Below the pieces are notes generated by a model. It did no database searches and was not told where the DNA came from. It saw only the letters and a program-made list of their open reading frames with translations. Of a stretch of DNA of 64,000 bases, positions 35,294 through 43,663 are shown in pieces. Position numbers and translations under genes: made by a program. This stretch comes from Streptomyces diastaticus subsp. diastaticus (GTDB lineage: Bacteria > Actinomycetota > Actinomycetes > Streptomycetales > Streptomycetaceae): NCBI RefSeq assembly GCF_011170125.1, contig NZ_BLLN01000003.1, positions 1,932,501-1,996,500 on the forward strand. The letters are read 5' to 3'. How positions within the stretch are numbered: position 1 is the first letter of the stretch; every line of letters begins with the position of its first letter.

Positions 35294-36140
35294 CCCCGCG
35301 CGCCGCGCCGAGGCCGCCGAACTGCTCCGCGCCGCACAACGCGACCGGGCCCCCGTCGACCCGCTGGCCACCATCTGGCCGGAGATCGACGCCACCGACG
35401 CGTACGAGATCCAACTGCTCAACATCCGCGAGCGGGTGAGGAACGAGAACGTCACCGTCCACGGCCACAAGGTCGGCCTTTCCTCCACGGTCATGCAGCA
35501 GATGATGGGCGTCGACGAGCCCGACTACGGCCACCTGCTCTCCGACATGGTGCTGACCGAGGGGACACCCGTCGACCTCGGCCGCTACTGCCAGCCGCGG
35601 ATCGAGGTCGAGATCGGGTACGTCCTGGGCCGGAGCCTGCCCGGTGAAGGGTGCACCACGGCCGACGTCCTCGCCGCCACCGAGTACGTCGTGCCGAGCA
35701 TCGAGCTCATCGACAGCCGGATCAAGGACTGGAAGATCGGCATCGCCGACACCATCGCCGACAACGCGTCCTCGGCAGGCGTGCTCCTCGGTGCCGCCCG
35801 GGTCCGCCCGGCCGACCTGGACCCCGCTGACGTCGCCGCCGTCCTGTACCGGGGCGACGAGGAGATCGCCCGAGGCAACACCAGCGCCGTCCTGGGCGAC
35901 CCGACCGAGGCGGTCGCCTGGCTGGCCCGCAAGGTGGCCTCCTACGGGGTGCGCCTGGAGGCCGGACACGTCGTCCTGCCCGGCTCGTGCACCCGGGCGG
36001 TGGACGTACGGCCGGGGGACGAGTTCCGGGCCGAGTTCGCGGGGCTCGGCCCGGTGTCGATCGCCTTCCTCCGAGCCGAACGCCCGCCGGGCGTCCACTC
36101 AACGGGACACCGCCGGGCCGGGAACCGGATTCGCCACTAG
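35286..36140 (+). CDS. hsaE: 2-hydroxyhexa-2,4-dienoate hydratase
   Basis: A 284-residue hydratase of the MhpD/HsaE family (fumarylacetoacetase-like fold). It hydrates the four-ring-A-carbon fragment released by HsaD to 4-hydroxy-2-oxohexanoate, the HsaF substrate. Signs of the family: HGHKVGLSS (about 59-67), PRIEVEIGYVLGR with the metal-binding Glu residues, and the SIELIDSRIKDWKI segment. It lies at the end of the side-chain operon and not with hsaF and hsaG, so ring A degradation is split between operons. The C-terminal 20 or so residues (HSTGHRRAGNRIRH) are unlike the family and may be a recent extension. Confidence 0.88.
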   Translation: MLDPARRAEAAELLRAAQRDRAPVDPLATIWPEIDATDAYEIQLLNIRERVRNENVTVHGHKVGLSSTVMQQMMGVDEPDYGHLLSDMVLTEGTPVDLGRYCQPRIEVEIGYVLGRSLPGEGCTTADVLAATEYVVPSIELIDSRIKDWKIGIADTIADNASSAGVLLGAARVRPADLDPADVAAVLYRGDEEIARGNTSAVLGDPTEAVAWLARKVASYGVRLEAGHVVLPGSCTRAVDVRPGDEFRAEFAGLGPVSIAFLRAERPPGVHSTGHRRAGNRIRH

Positions 36141-36233
36141 TTTGCGCGGCACGTCCAGCGGTGGGTCCGTCGGCTCGGCGGACACCGGGCCGCGGACCGG
36201 CGCGGAACAACACAGAACACGGAAAGAGGCAGC

Positions 36234-37166
36234 ATGAGCTCGACGAAGACCCTGGAGGGCCGTACCGCCGTCGTCACCGGTGCCGGCGCCGGACTCGGCC
36301 GGGCCGAGGCGCTCGCCCTCGCGGGCCTCGGCGCCAGCGTGGTGGTCAACGACCTCGGCCCGGCGGCCGAGGAGGTGGCCGCCGAGATCAAGGACCTGGG
36401 CGCGGACGCGGTCGCGGTGCCCGGTGACGTCGGTGACTGGGCCATGGGCGAGCGCCTGGTGGGGACCGCTGTGGAGACCTTCGGCGGCCTCGACGTCGTC
36501 GTCAACAACGCGGGCGTGCTGCGCGACCGGATGCTGTTCAACCTGTCCGAGGCCGACTGGGACGACGTCATCCGCGTCCACCTCAAGGGCCACGCCGGCC
36601 TCTCCCGCGCCGCCTGCGTGCACTGGCGCGCCGCCTCCAAGGCGTCCGGCACCCCCGTCTACGGCCGGGTCGTCAACACCTCCTCCGAGGCCTTCCTGTT
36701 CGGCGCCCCCGGCCAGCCGAACTACTCCGCGGCCAAGGCGGGCATCACCGCGCTCACCCTGGCCACCGCCCAGGGCATGTCCCGCTACGGGGTGCGCGCC
36801 AACGCCATCTGCCCGCGCGCCCGCACCGCCATGACCGCCGACTCCTTCGGCGAGGGCGTCCACGCGCCGGACGACCTCGACATCATGGCCCCGGAGCGGG
36901 TCGCCACTCTGGTGGCCCACCTGGCCTCACCGGCCGCCGACGAGATCAACGGGCAGGTCTTCGTCGTCTACGGCGACATGGTCGCCCTGCTCGCGCCGCC
37001 CACGGTGGAGCACAAGTTCACCGCTGCCGACGGCACCTTCACCCCGAAGGAGCTCGACGCCCAGTTGACGCCGTACTTCAGCGGCCGGGACCCACACCGG
37101 ACCTTCGCCGCGTACAGCGTCGCCGCACTCGACACGACCGGCACCCAGCAGACCCCGGCGGGCTGA
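36234..37166 (+). CDS. SDR, Hsd4A/hydroxyacyl-CoA dehydrogenase-like
   Basis: A 310-residue SDR longer than the classical type. The cofactor motif TGAGAGLG is at 15-22, VVVNDLG follows strand 2, and Ser150/151, Tyr164 and Lys168 (YSAAK) are intact. The NDLG and LKGHAGLSRAA features and the C-terminal extension (about 250-310) are those of the 17beta-HSD4/Hsd4A group, which oxidises 3-hydroxyacyl-CoA intermediates of steroid side chains. The SDR at 57426 is a close relative. It follows hsaE after 93 bp and may have its own promoter; a weak 16-bp variant of the dyad motif lies at 36093-36108. Confidence 0.82.
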   Translation: MSSTKTLEGRTAVVTGAGAGLGRAEALALAGLGASVVVNDLGPAAEEVAAEIKDLGADAVAVPGDVGDWAMGERLVGTAVETFGGLDVVVNNAGVLRDRMLFNLSEADWDDVIRVHLKGHAGLSRAACVHWRAASKASGTPVYGRVVNTSSEAFLFGAPGQPNYSAAKAGITALTLATAQGMSRYGVRANAICPRARTAMTADSFGEGVHAPDDLDIMAPERVATLVAHLASPAADEINGQVFVVYGDMVALLAPPTVEHKFTAADGTFTPKELDAQLTPYFSGRDPHRTFAAYSVAALDTTGTQQTPAG

Positions 37167-37172
37167 CCACGT

Positions 37173-37267
37173 CGCCCCCGGGACCGTCCGCCGGGTCCTG
37201 CTCGCCCGGAAGGGGCCGCCTGGTCCGGTCCACCCGGCCGAGCGGTCCGGATCCGGTCCCGGGGGCG
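37173..37267. terminator. Long-loop inverted repeat between convergent genes
   Basis: A perfect 14-bp inverted repeat (37173-37186 with 37254-37267; arm CGCCCCCGGGACCG) encloses 67 nt that themselves hold GC-rich stems. It lies between the SDR and the TetR gene and probably ends both transcripts. Confidence 0.55.
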
Positions 37268-37367
37268 TGCGCGTGGGTCTGTTCCGCCGGGCTCAGGCCC
37301 TCCGGGTCCGGACCGCCGTGCGGCCCAGGGCCCGGACCGCCGGGCCCGGAGAGCCGGGCCCCGCCCG

Positions 37368-37982
37368 TCAGGTCCCGTCGTCCTCCCCGGGGGCGAGCAG
37401 CAGCCGGCAGGCCATCCGCAGGTCGGCTTCCGCCTCCTCCGGGGTGATCCGCTCGTTGAGCCGGGACTGCAGGACGCCGTACCAGAGCAGGGTCAGCAGC
37501 CGCAGCCGGGCGACATGGTGTTCCGTGGGGTCCTCGACGCCCCAGGCGCGGATCAGCAGGTCGAGGAAGCCCGTGTCGACCCGCGCCAGGTCGGGGACGG
37601 TCGAGGCGCGCGCCACGTTCGCCGACTGGATCATGGCGGTGGCGAGCGCCGGCCGGCGCAGCAGACTGCGGGTGGCGCCGGCGAGCGTCGCGAAGACGGT
37701 GTCCTCGGGCGATTCGCGTGCGGGCACCTCCGCCAGCCGTGCGCCGAGCCCCTCGATCTGGTCGGCCATCACGGCCGTGAACAGGTGTGTCTTCGACGGG
37801 AAGTACCGGTACAGGGTGCCGATCGCCACCCCCGCCGACCTGGCCACCTCGTGCATCTGCACGCGGTCGAGCCCCGTCTCGGCGGCGATGTCCTCCGCCG
37901 CCCGCAGGATGCTCCTGCGCCGTTCGTGCTGCCGGGGCGAACTGGGCTCGGCACCCGCCCTGGCCTCGGCGATTCTCGGCAC
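37368..37982 (-). CDS. TetR-family regulator, KstR-like (copy 1)
   Basis: A 204-residue repressor. The HTH region reads RRRSILRAAEDIAA, then RVQMHEVARSAGVAIGTLYRYFPSKTHLF; this VQM..VA..A.VA.GTLYRYFPSK wording is close to mycobacterial KstR, the repressor of early cholesterol genes. The C-terminal ligand domain is divergent. The GTG at 37982 is preferred as start since GGGAGGGAGAG precedes it; the longer frame reaches into the promoter region. It is divergent from a kstD gene with one dyad motif between them, and a paralogue with the same HTH lies at 60027. It is a candidate to bind the 17-bp motif. Confidence 0.82.
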   Translation of the reverse strand: MPRIAEARAGAEPSSPRQHERRRSILRAAEDIAAETGLDRVQMHEVARSAGVAIGTLYRYFPSKTHLFTAVMADQIEGLGARLAEVPARESPEDTVFATLAGATRSLLRRPALATAMIQSANVARASTVPDLARVDTGFLDLLIRAWGVEDPTEHHVARLRLLTLLWYGVLQSRLNERITPEEAEADLRMACRLLLAPGEDDGT

Positions 37983-38083
37983 GCTCTCCCTCCCGGGACT
38001 CGACTCGACGCGACGTGACGCGACTGTGCTGGGCCCTGACCATACGCGTGTCACGAGAACCACGTCAGGGGCCGTCCGGCTCC

Positions 38084-38100
38084 GTACCGGTCAGTGAGAC
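38084..38100 (-). promoter_or_regulatory. 17-bp dyad motif copy 7
   Basis: Reads GTCTCACTGACCGGTAC on the minus strand, one mismatch from the consensus. It is 101 bp upstream of the TetR start and 83 bp upstream of kstD, so it can serve both. Confidence 0.65.
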
Positions 38101-38183
38101 CGATCCGTGCCCCGCCGGCCCGGACGCGGTCTGCTGGGACCGCACACCCGTCGACCCACCATCGACCCGCACAAGGGGCCTCC

Positions 38184-39791
38184 ATGCGCGACGACCGAAC
38201 CGAAGCCGGCGCCACCCACGACGTGATCGTCGTCGGGTCCGGCGCGGGAGCACTCACCGGGGCGCTGGTGGCCGCCGCGGACGGCCTGGACACGGTCGTA
38301 CTGGAACGGACCCCCCTGCTCGGCGGCACCTCCGCGTACTCCGGGGCCGCCTGCTGGCTGCCCGGCACCCAGGTCCAGGAACGGGCCGGTCTCGGGGACT
38401 CCACCGAGGCCGCGCGCACCTACCTGCGGGCCCTGGTCGGCGACGCCGGCGCGGACCGCCGCGAGGCGTTCCTGCGGCACGCGCCCGAACTGGTCGCCCG
38501 CCTGGAGAGCGATCCGGCGGTGCAGTTCGTGTGGCAGGCATTCCCCGACTACGTCGCCGCCCCCGGCCGGATGGACGCCGGACGGTCCTTCGTCCCGCGC
38601 GCCCTGCCGCAGGAGGAGCTGGGCGACTTGGCGCGTCTGGTCCGCCCGGCGGTGGACCGGGACCGGGCCGGCCGGGGCCACCCCGACGGACCGCTGGTCC
38701 AGGGCCGCGCGCTGATCGGCCGCCTCCTGCTCGCGGCCACCCGCACCGGCAACGCCACCGTGCGCACCGAGCACCGCGTCACCGGCCTGATCACCGGGAA
38801 CGGGCGGGTGACCGGCGTCGAGGCCCGGACCCCGGACGGCACCGTCACCGTACGGGCCAGGCACGGCGTGCTGCTGGCCGCGGGCGGCTTCGAGGGCGAC
38901 GCGGCGCTGCGCGCCGAGTACGGTGTGCCGGGCTCCGCCGCGTGGAGCATGGCGCCTTCCACAGCCACCACGGGCGACCTGCTGCGCGCCGCCGTCCGCC
39001 TCGGTGCCGCCACCGACCTCCTGGACGAGGCATGGTGGTGCCCCGGGACGCAACGGCCGGACGGCAGCGCGGCGTTCACCCTCGGCCTGCGCGGCGGCAT
39101 CGTCGTGGACGCCGCCGGGCAGCGCTTCGCCAACGAGTCGCTGCCGTACGACCGGATGGGCCGCGCCCTGGCCGCCGCGCGGACGCCCGCCCACCTGGTC
39201 TTCGACTCCCGCACAGGCGGCGCCCTCCCCGCCGTCACGGTGCCTCCCGCCGACCCCGCGGCACACCTGGAGTCCGGCGTCTGGGTGAAGGCCGACACGC
39301 TGCCCGAGCTGGCCGGGCTCATCGGCGTACCGGCCGACGCCCTCACCGGCACCGTCGCCCGCTTCAACGGCCACGCCGCCGACGGCACCGACCCGGACCA
39401 CCACCGAGGCGAGGATCCCTACGACCGGTTCTTCGCCGACCCCCGCGACGCTCCCGGCCCCAACCCCTGCCTGGTCCCGCTCGACCGCCCGCCCTACTAC
39501 GCGGCCCGGGTCGTCCTCTCCGACCTCGGCACCAAGGGCGGCCTGCGCACGGACGCCCGCGCCCGGGTCCTCGACGCGAGGGGAGCCCCGATCCCGGGCC
39601 TGTACGCCGCCGGCAACACCAGCGCCTCCTTCACCGGCCGCGTCTATCCGGGCCCCGGCGTCCCCATCGGCACCGCCATGGTCTTCGCCTCGCTGGCCGT
39701 ACGGGACATGGCGCTCCCGGCCAGTGGGACGGCCGGCGGCGGCCCGGACGGGGCGCGTTCTACGGTCACGGCACTGTCGGCCCAGGACTGA
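38184..39791 (+). CDS. kstD: 3-ketosteroid Delta1-dehydrogenase, second copy
   Basis: A 535-residue KstD homologue. The FAD motif GSGAGALTGA is near 18-27. The C-terminal GRVYPGPGVPIGTAMVF holds Tyr488 and the Gly four residues on, the Delta1-dehydrogenase signature, with Pro in place of the Ala seen in the first copy. Sequence outside the motifs differs clearly from the 10328 copy, so the two probably prefer different substrates (for example intact side chain versus androstenes). A ribosome site AAGGGG lies eight bases before ATG 38184. It is divergent from the KstR-like TetR gene and is followed by an SDR. Confidence 0.85.
   Translation: MRDDRTEAGATHDVIVVGSGAGALTGALVAAADGLDTVVLERTPLLGGTSAYSGAACWLPGTQVQERAGLGDSTEAARTYLRALVGDAGADRREAFLRHAPELVARLESDPAVQFVWQAFPDYVAAPGRMDAGRSFVPRALPQEELGDLARLVRPAVDRDRAGRGHPDGPLVQGRALIGRLLLAATRTGNATVRTEHRVTGLITGNGRVTGVEARTPDGTVTVRARHGVLLAAGGFEGDAALRAEYGVPGSAAWSMAPSTATTGDLLRAAVRLGAATDLLDEAWWCPGTQRPDGSAAFTLGLRGGIVVDAAGQRFANESLPYDRMGRALAAARTPAHLVFDSRTGGALPAVTVPPADPAAHLESGVWVKADTLPELAGLIGVPADALTGTVARFNGHAADGTDPDHHRGEDPYDRFFADPRDAPGPNPCLVPLDRPPYYAARVVLSDLGTKGGLRTDARARVLDARGAPIPGLYAAGNTSASFTGRVYPGPGVPIGTAMVFASLAVRDMALPASGTAGGGPDGARSTVTALSAQD
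39714..39730 (-). promoter_or_regulatory. 17-bp dyad motif copy 8 (inside the kstD 3' end)
   Basis: Reads GTCCCACTGGCCGGGAG on the minus strand. It lies inside the last codons of kstD and 74 bp upstream of the following SDR, which suggests that the SDR has its own regulated promoter. Confidence 0.5.
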
Positions 39792-39804
39792 GAGGCAGCA
39801 CTCG

Positions 39805-40599
39805 ATGATCGACAAGAGCGTGTACGGACCGTGGGCGGTCGTCGCCGGCGGCTCCGAGGGCGTCGGCGCCGCGTTCGCCGAGCAGCTCGCGGACGCCGGG
39901 ATCAACCTGGTCCTGATCGCCCGCACACCCGGGCCGCTGGAGGAGACCGCCGACCGGGCGCGCGCCCGGGGCGTCGAGGTCCGCACCCTCCCCCTGGACC
40001 TGCTCGGCCCCGGTGCTCCGGCCACGATCCGGGAGGCCACCGACGGCCTGGAGGTCGGGCTGCTGGTCTTCAACGCCGGGGCCAACAGCTACGGCCACGA
40101 GTTCGTCACCGGCGACCTCGAGAAGGTGCAGGGCGTCCTGGACCTGAACATCACCGCGCAGCTCGCCCTCACCCACCACTTCGGCGCCCTGATGAAGGAG
40201 CGCCGCCGCGGCGGCATCCTGCTGGTCGGCTCTCTCGCCGGGTACCTGGGCCAGGCGCACATCGGGGTCTACTCGGCGGCCAAGGCCTTCAGCCGCGTCT
40301 TCGCCGAGGGCCTGTGGCTGGAGCTGCGGGAGTACGACGTGCACGTCCTCGAACTGGTCCTGGGCGTGACCCGGACCCCCGCGATGGAACGCGCCGGACT
40401 CCGCATGGACCTGCCCGGCCTCCGTGTCGCCGAACCGGACGACGTCGCCCGGGAGGGGCTCGAGCACCTCGCCGACGGGCCGGTGCACCTCGCCGGCGGC
40501 AACGGGAAGACCGCCGAGCGGCGCAGCGGCTTCCCCCGCGCCGAACTGGTCCTCGGCGCGCACGAGGCGTCCCGGCGCCTGCTGCCCTCGTCCACCTGA
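39805..40599 (+). CDS. Short-chain dehydrogenase/reductase
   Basis: A 264-residue SDR of the divergent type often annotated with 17beta-hydroxysteroid dehydrogenase or DltE-like enzymes. The glycine motif is GGSEGVG at 15-21 (no TG start), and Ser143, Tyr156 and Lys160 (YSAAK) are present. The LIARTP turn near 37-42 suggests NADP(H). It follows kstD closely and may act on a ring hydroxyl or keto group; the position is not known. GAGAGGCAGCA provides the ribosome site before ATG 39805. Confidence 0.78.
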   Translation: MIDKSVYGPWAVVAGGSEGVGAAFAEQLADAGINLVLIARTPGPLEETADRARARGVEVRTLPLDLLGPGAPATIREATDGLEVGLLVFNAGANSYGHEFVTGDLEKVQGVLDLNITAQLALTHHFGALMKERRRGGILLVGSLAGYLGQAHIGVYSAAKAFSRVFAEGLWLELREYDVHVLELVLGVTRTPAMERAGLRMDLPGLRVAEPDDVAREGLEHLADGPVHLAGGNGKTAERRSGFPRAELVLGAHEASRRLLPSST

Positions 40600-40646
40600 C
40601 GGAGCGGCGGCACCCCCTTTCCGCGCGCCGCCGGATCGCCGCATCG

Positions 40647-40729
40647 CACCGAGTCGAGCCGTACCGAGCCGCACCGAGCCGAACGTCCCCGAGCCGAGTC
40701 GAGCCGCACCACCGCACCGAACCGACCGC
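40647..40729. repeat. 10-bp-phased GAGCC repeats upstream of fadD3
   Basis: GAGCC begins at 40656, 40666, 40676, 40691 and 40701, mostly 10 bp apart. A 15-mer starting GAGTCGAGCCG occurs twice (40651 and 40696) with one difference. The array fills the leader between the SDR and fadD3. Helical phasing could make it a protein-binding or curved region, or it may be a recent slippage product. Confidence 0.55.
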
Positions 40730-40753
40730 GCACGCCGCCCCGACGGAGAACCG

Positions 40754-42361
40754 ATGAGCGAGACCGAGCCCCCGCTGACCATTCCCGGTGCCCTGGACCT
40801 CGCCGCCGAGCTGACTCCGGACGAGCAGGCCCTGGTGGACGGTGACCTCCGGCTGACCTGGGGGCAACTGCGCGAGCAGGTGCGGGCCGCCGTCAAGTCC
40901 CTGCTCGCCCTCGGGACACGTCGCGGTGACCGGATCGCCGTGTGGGCGCCCAACAGCCACCGCTGGGTGGTGACCGCTCTGGCGGTCACCTCGGCCGGTG
41001 CGGTGCTGGTCCCCGTCAACACCCGCTACCGGGGGGCTGAGGCCCGCCGGCTCCTGGAACGCGGTGCGGCCAGGCTGCTGTTCGTCGAGGACGGCTTCCT
41101 CGGCAAGGACTACCTGGCCATGCTGGACGACGGCGGGGACGCGGCACCCCGGGACGGGGCATGTCCCGTGGCGGGCCTGCCGGGGCTGGCCACGGTGGTG
41201 ACGCTCGACGACGACGAGGAAGAACGCCCTGGCACCCTGCCCTGGCGCGAATTCCTCACCCACGGCATCCACCTCCCGGACGACGAGGCCGCCCTCCGTA
41301 CCGCCTGCGTGCGCCCCGACGACCCGTCCGACCTGCTCTTCACCTCGGGCACCACCGGCCGGCCCAAGGGCGCGCTGACCACGCACCGCCAGAACCTCAC
41401 CACCTACCGGGCCTGGAGCGCGCGGACCGGTGTCACCGGCGCCGACCGCTACCTGATCGTCAACCCGCTCTTCCACTGCTTCGGCTACAAGGCCGGCGTA
41501 CTCGCCTGCCTGGTGCGGGGCGCCACCATGGTGCTGGAGCGGGTCTTCGACGTACGCAAGGTGCTGCGCGCGATCGAGGCCGAACGGATCACCGTCCTGC
41601 CCGGCCCGCCCACCATCTACATCGAACTGCTGGGTGCCGGGGACCGCGCGCTCTTCGACCTGTCGTCGCTGCGTCTGGCGGTGACCGGTGCCGCCGTGGT
41701 GCCGGTCGACCTGGTGCGGCGTATGCGGGCCGGTCTGTTCCCCGAGGTGCTCACCGCCTACGGACTCACCGAGTCCTGCGGCACGGTCAGCGTCTGCTCC
41801 GCCGACGACGACGCGGAGACCGTGGCACTGACCGCCGGCCGCCCCATCGACGGTGTGGAGGTGCGGATCACCGACGCTGACCGGCGTCCGCTGCCCGCCG
41901 GGGCGGACGGCGAGGTCCTGGTCCGCGGCTACAACGTGATGCTCGGCTACGTGGACGACCCGGAGGCGAGCGCGGCGGCCGTCGACGACGACGGCTGGCT
42001 GACCACCGGCGACGTGGGCCACCTCGACGAGCGCGGCAACCTGGTCCTCACCGGCCGCTCGAAGGACATGTTCACGGTCGGCGGGTTCAACGTCTACCCG
42101 GCCGAGATCGAGCAGGTGCTCGCCGGGCACGGCGCCGTCGCCGAGGCCGCCGTGGTCGGCGTCCCCGACACACGGCTCGGAGAGGTCGGACGGGCCTACG
42201 TGACGGTCCGGCCCGGGAGCGTGGCCGACCCCGGAGTTCTGCTGGAGCGGTGTCGCGACCGGCTCGCCAACTTCAAGGTCCCCCGCGAGGTCGTGGTCCT
42301 GGAGTCGTTGCCGCGCAACGCCGCCGGCAAGGTCGACAAGGCCGCGCTGCGGACCGACTGA
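40754..42361 (+). CDS. fadD3: HIP-CoA synthetase (FadD3-like)
   Basis: A 535-residue AMP-forming acyl-CoA synthetase. FadD3 activates HIP, the C/D-ring acid released by HsaD, and so starts the last part of the pathway. Motifs: FTSGTTGRPKG at 196-206, FHCFGYKAGV in the substrate region, TAYGLTESCGT, WLTTGDVGHLDE, and the catalytic Lys526 in NAAGKVDK. The [10 protein letters not shown] motif and overall length agree with FadD3. The upstream repeat-rich leader is unusual. Genes for an HsaA homologue and an SDR follow. Whether it belongs to the KstR2 regulon is uncertain, because no KstR2-like box was seen upstream. Confidence 0.85.
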   Translation: MSETEPPLTIPGALDLAAELTPDEQALVDGDLRLTWGQLREQVRAAVKSLLALGTRRGDRIAVWAPNSHRWVVTALAVTSAGAVLVPVNTRYRGAEARRLLERGAARLLFVEDGFLGKDYLAMLDDGGDAAPRDGACPVAGLPGLATVVTLDDDEEERPGTLPWREFLTHGIHLPDDEAALRTACVRPDDPSDLLFTSGTTGRPKGALTTHRQNLTTYRAWSARTGVTGADRYLIVNPLFHCFGYKAGVLACLVRGATMVLERVFDVRKVLRAIEAERITVLPGPPTIYIELLGAGDRALFDLSSLRLAVTGAAVVPVDLVRRMRAGLFPEVLTAYGLTESCGTVSVCSADDDAETVALTAGRPIDGVEVRITDADRRPLPAGADGEVLVRGYNVMLGYVDDPEASAAAVDDDGWLTTGDVGHLDERGNLVLTGRSKDMFTVGGFNVYPAEIEQVLAGHGAVAEAAVVGVPDTRLGEVGRAYVTVRPGSVADPGVLLERCRDRLANFKVPREVVVLESLPRNAAGKVDKAALRTD

Positions 42362-42420
42362 CACCCGCGGCGCGACGGCGCACCGCACGGACACGGCCCG
42401 CGAGGGCCCGGAGGACGGAC

Positions 42421-43587
42421 ATGGCCCCTCAGGTTCTGGAGTCGGTACGCACCCTGCTGCCCGGCATCGGCAAGCGGGCCGCCGCCGCCGACGAGGCGCG
42501 CCGCATACCGGAGTCCACGATCCGTGAGCTGACCGACGCGGGCGTCTTCCGCATGTTGCAACCGGTCCGCCACGGCGGCCTGGAGAGCGACCCCGTCGAC
42601 TTCTACCGGGTGGTGCGGGCGCTCTCCGCCGTCTGCTGCTCCACCGGCTGGCTCGCCTCCATCCTGGGCGTGCACGCCTGGCAGCTGGGCCTGTTCCCAC
42701 GCCGGGCGCAGGACGACGTGTGGGGCGACGACCCCGACACCCGGGTCTCCTCGTCGTACGCGCCGGTGGGCCGGCTGACCCCCGTCGACGGCGGCCACCG
42801 GCTCACCGGCCGCTGGAGTTTCTCCTCCGGCTGCGAGCACGCCACCTGGGCTCTGCTCGGCGCCCTGGTCGTCGGGGCCGAGGGGCGGCCGGTCGATTTC
42901 CTCACCGCCCTGGTGCCCCGCTCCGACTACACCATCGAGGACGCCTGGGACGTGGTCGGACTGCGCGGCACCGCCAGCAACGACATCATCGTGGAGTCGG
43001 TGTTCGTGCCGGACCACCGGGTGCTGCGCAACTACGAGCAGGCCCGGCTGAAGGTGCCGGGACAGCAGGTCAACAAGGGGCCGCTGTACCGGCTGCCGTT
43101 CGGCGCGCTCTTCACCTGCGCCGTCACGGCACCGGTGATCGGCGCCGTCTCCGGCGGCTACGAGTCGTACGTGTCGCTGATGAAGGAGCGGGTGCGGCTC
43201 AGCCTCGGCGGTGGCCGGTTCGCCGAGGACCCCTTCGCCCAGGTCGCCATCGCCCGCGCCGCCTCCGACATCGACGCGACCGTCCTGCAGATGGACCGTA
43301 ACCTGCGCGAGCTGTCCGAACTGGCCGCGGCCGGTCGGGAGATCCCCATGGAACTGCGGCTGCGCACCCGGCGCGACCAGGTCCGGGGCACCGAGCGGGC
43401 CGTCGCCGCGATCGACCTGCTGTTCAAGACCGCCGGCGGCAACGCCCTGCGCCGCGGCAACCCCGTCGAGCGCGCCTGGCGCGACGCCCACGCGGGCAGC
43501 GTGCACGTCGCCAACGACGTGGAACGCGCGCTCGCCATGTACGGCCGCGGAGCCTTCGGACTGACGGTCGAGGACAACCTCGTCTGA
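42421..43587 (+). CDS. hsaA: 3-HSA hydroxylase oxygenase component (HsaA), second homologue
   Basis: A 388-residue flavin-dependent oxygenase of the HsaA family. Motifs run along its whole length: MLQPVRHGGLESDP, SVAC-like CCSTGWLASILGVHAW, RWSFSSGCEHATW, WDVVGLRGTASND, LRTRRDQVRGTER and WRDAHAGSVHVANDVERA. The last segments match mycobacterial HsaA more closely than those of the 15124 copy, so this may be the principal 3-HSA hydroxylase although it is far from hsaC. FMNH2 should come from the reductase at 8497 or one elsewhere. Start ATG 42421 has GGAGGAC just upstream. Confidence 0.85.
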   Translation: MAPQVLESVRTLLPGIGKRAAAADEARRIPESTIRELTDAGVFRMLQPVRHGGLESDPVDFYRVVRALSAVCCSTGWLASILGVHAWQLGLFPRRAQDDVWGDDPDTRVSSSYAPVGRLTPVDGGHRLTGRWSFSSGCEHATWALLGALVVGAEGRPVDFLTALVPRSDYTIEDAWDVVGLRGTASNDIIVESVFVPDHRVLRNYEQARLKVPGQQVNKGPLYRLPFGALFTCAVTAPVIGAVSGGYESYVSLMKERVRLSLGGGRFAEDPFAQVAIARAASDIDATVLQMDRNLRELSELAAAGREIPMELRLRTRRDQVRGTERAVAAIDLLFKTAGGNALRRGNPVERAWRDAHAGSVHVANDVERALAMYGRGAFGLTVEDNLV

Positions 43588-43663
43588 CCGGCGGCGAGGC
43601 GGCCCGGAGCCTCTCCGGCGCCGGGACGCCGGTCCACCGGCGACAACCAGTGGGAGGCAGGAC

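Noticed and set aside
36093..36108. GTCCACTCAACGGGAC as a further dyad-motif copy upstream of the SDR at 36234
   Set aside because: It is one base shorter than the motif and lies inside the hsaE coding end; kept only as a weak possibility.
43640..43660. CCAGTGGGAG before the SDR at 43664 as a dyad-motif copy
   Set aside because: The match is confined to the purine-rich ribosome site and lacks the second arm.
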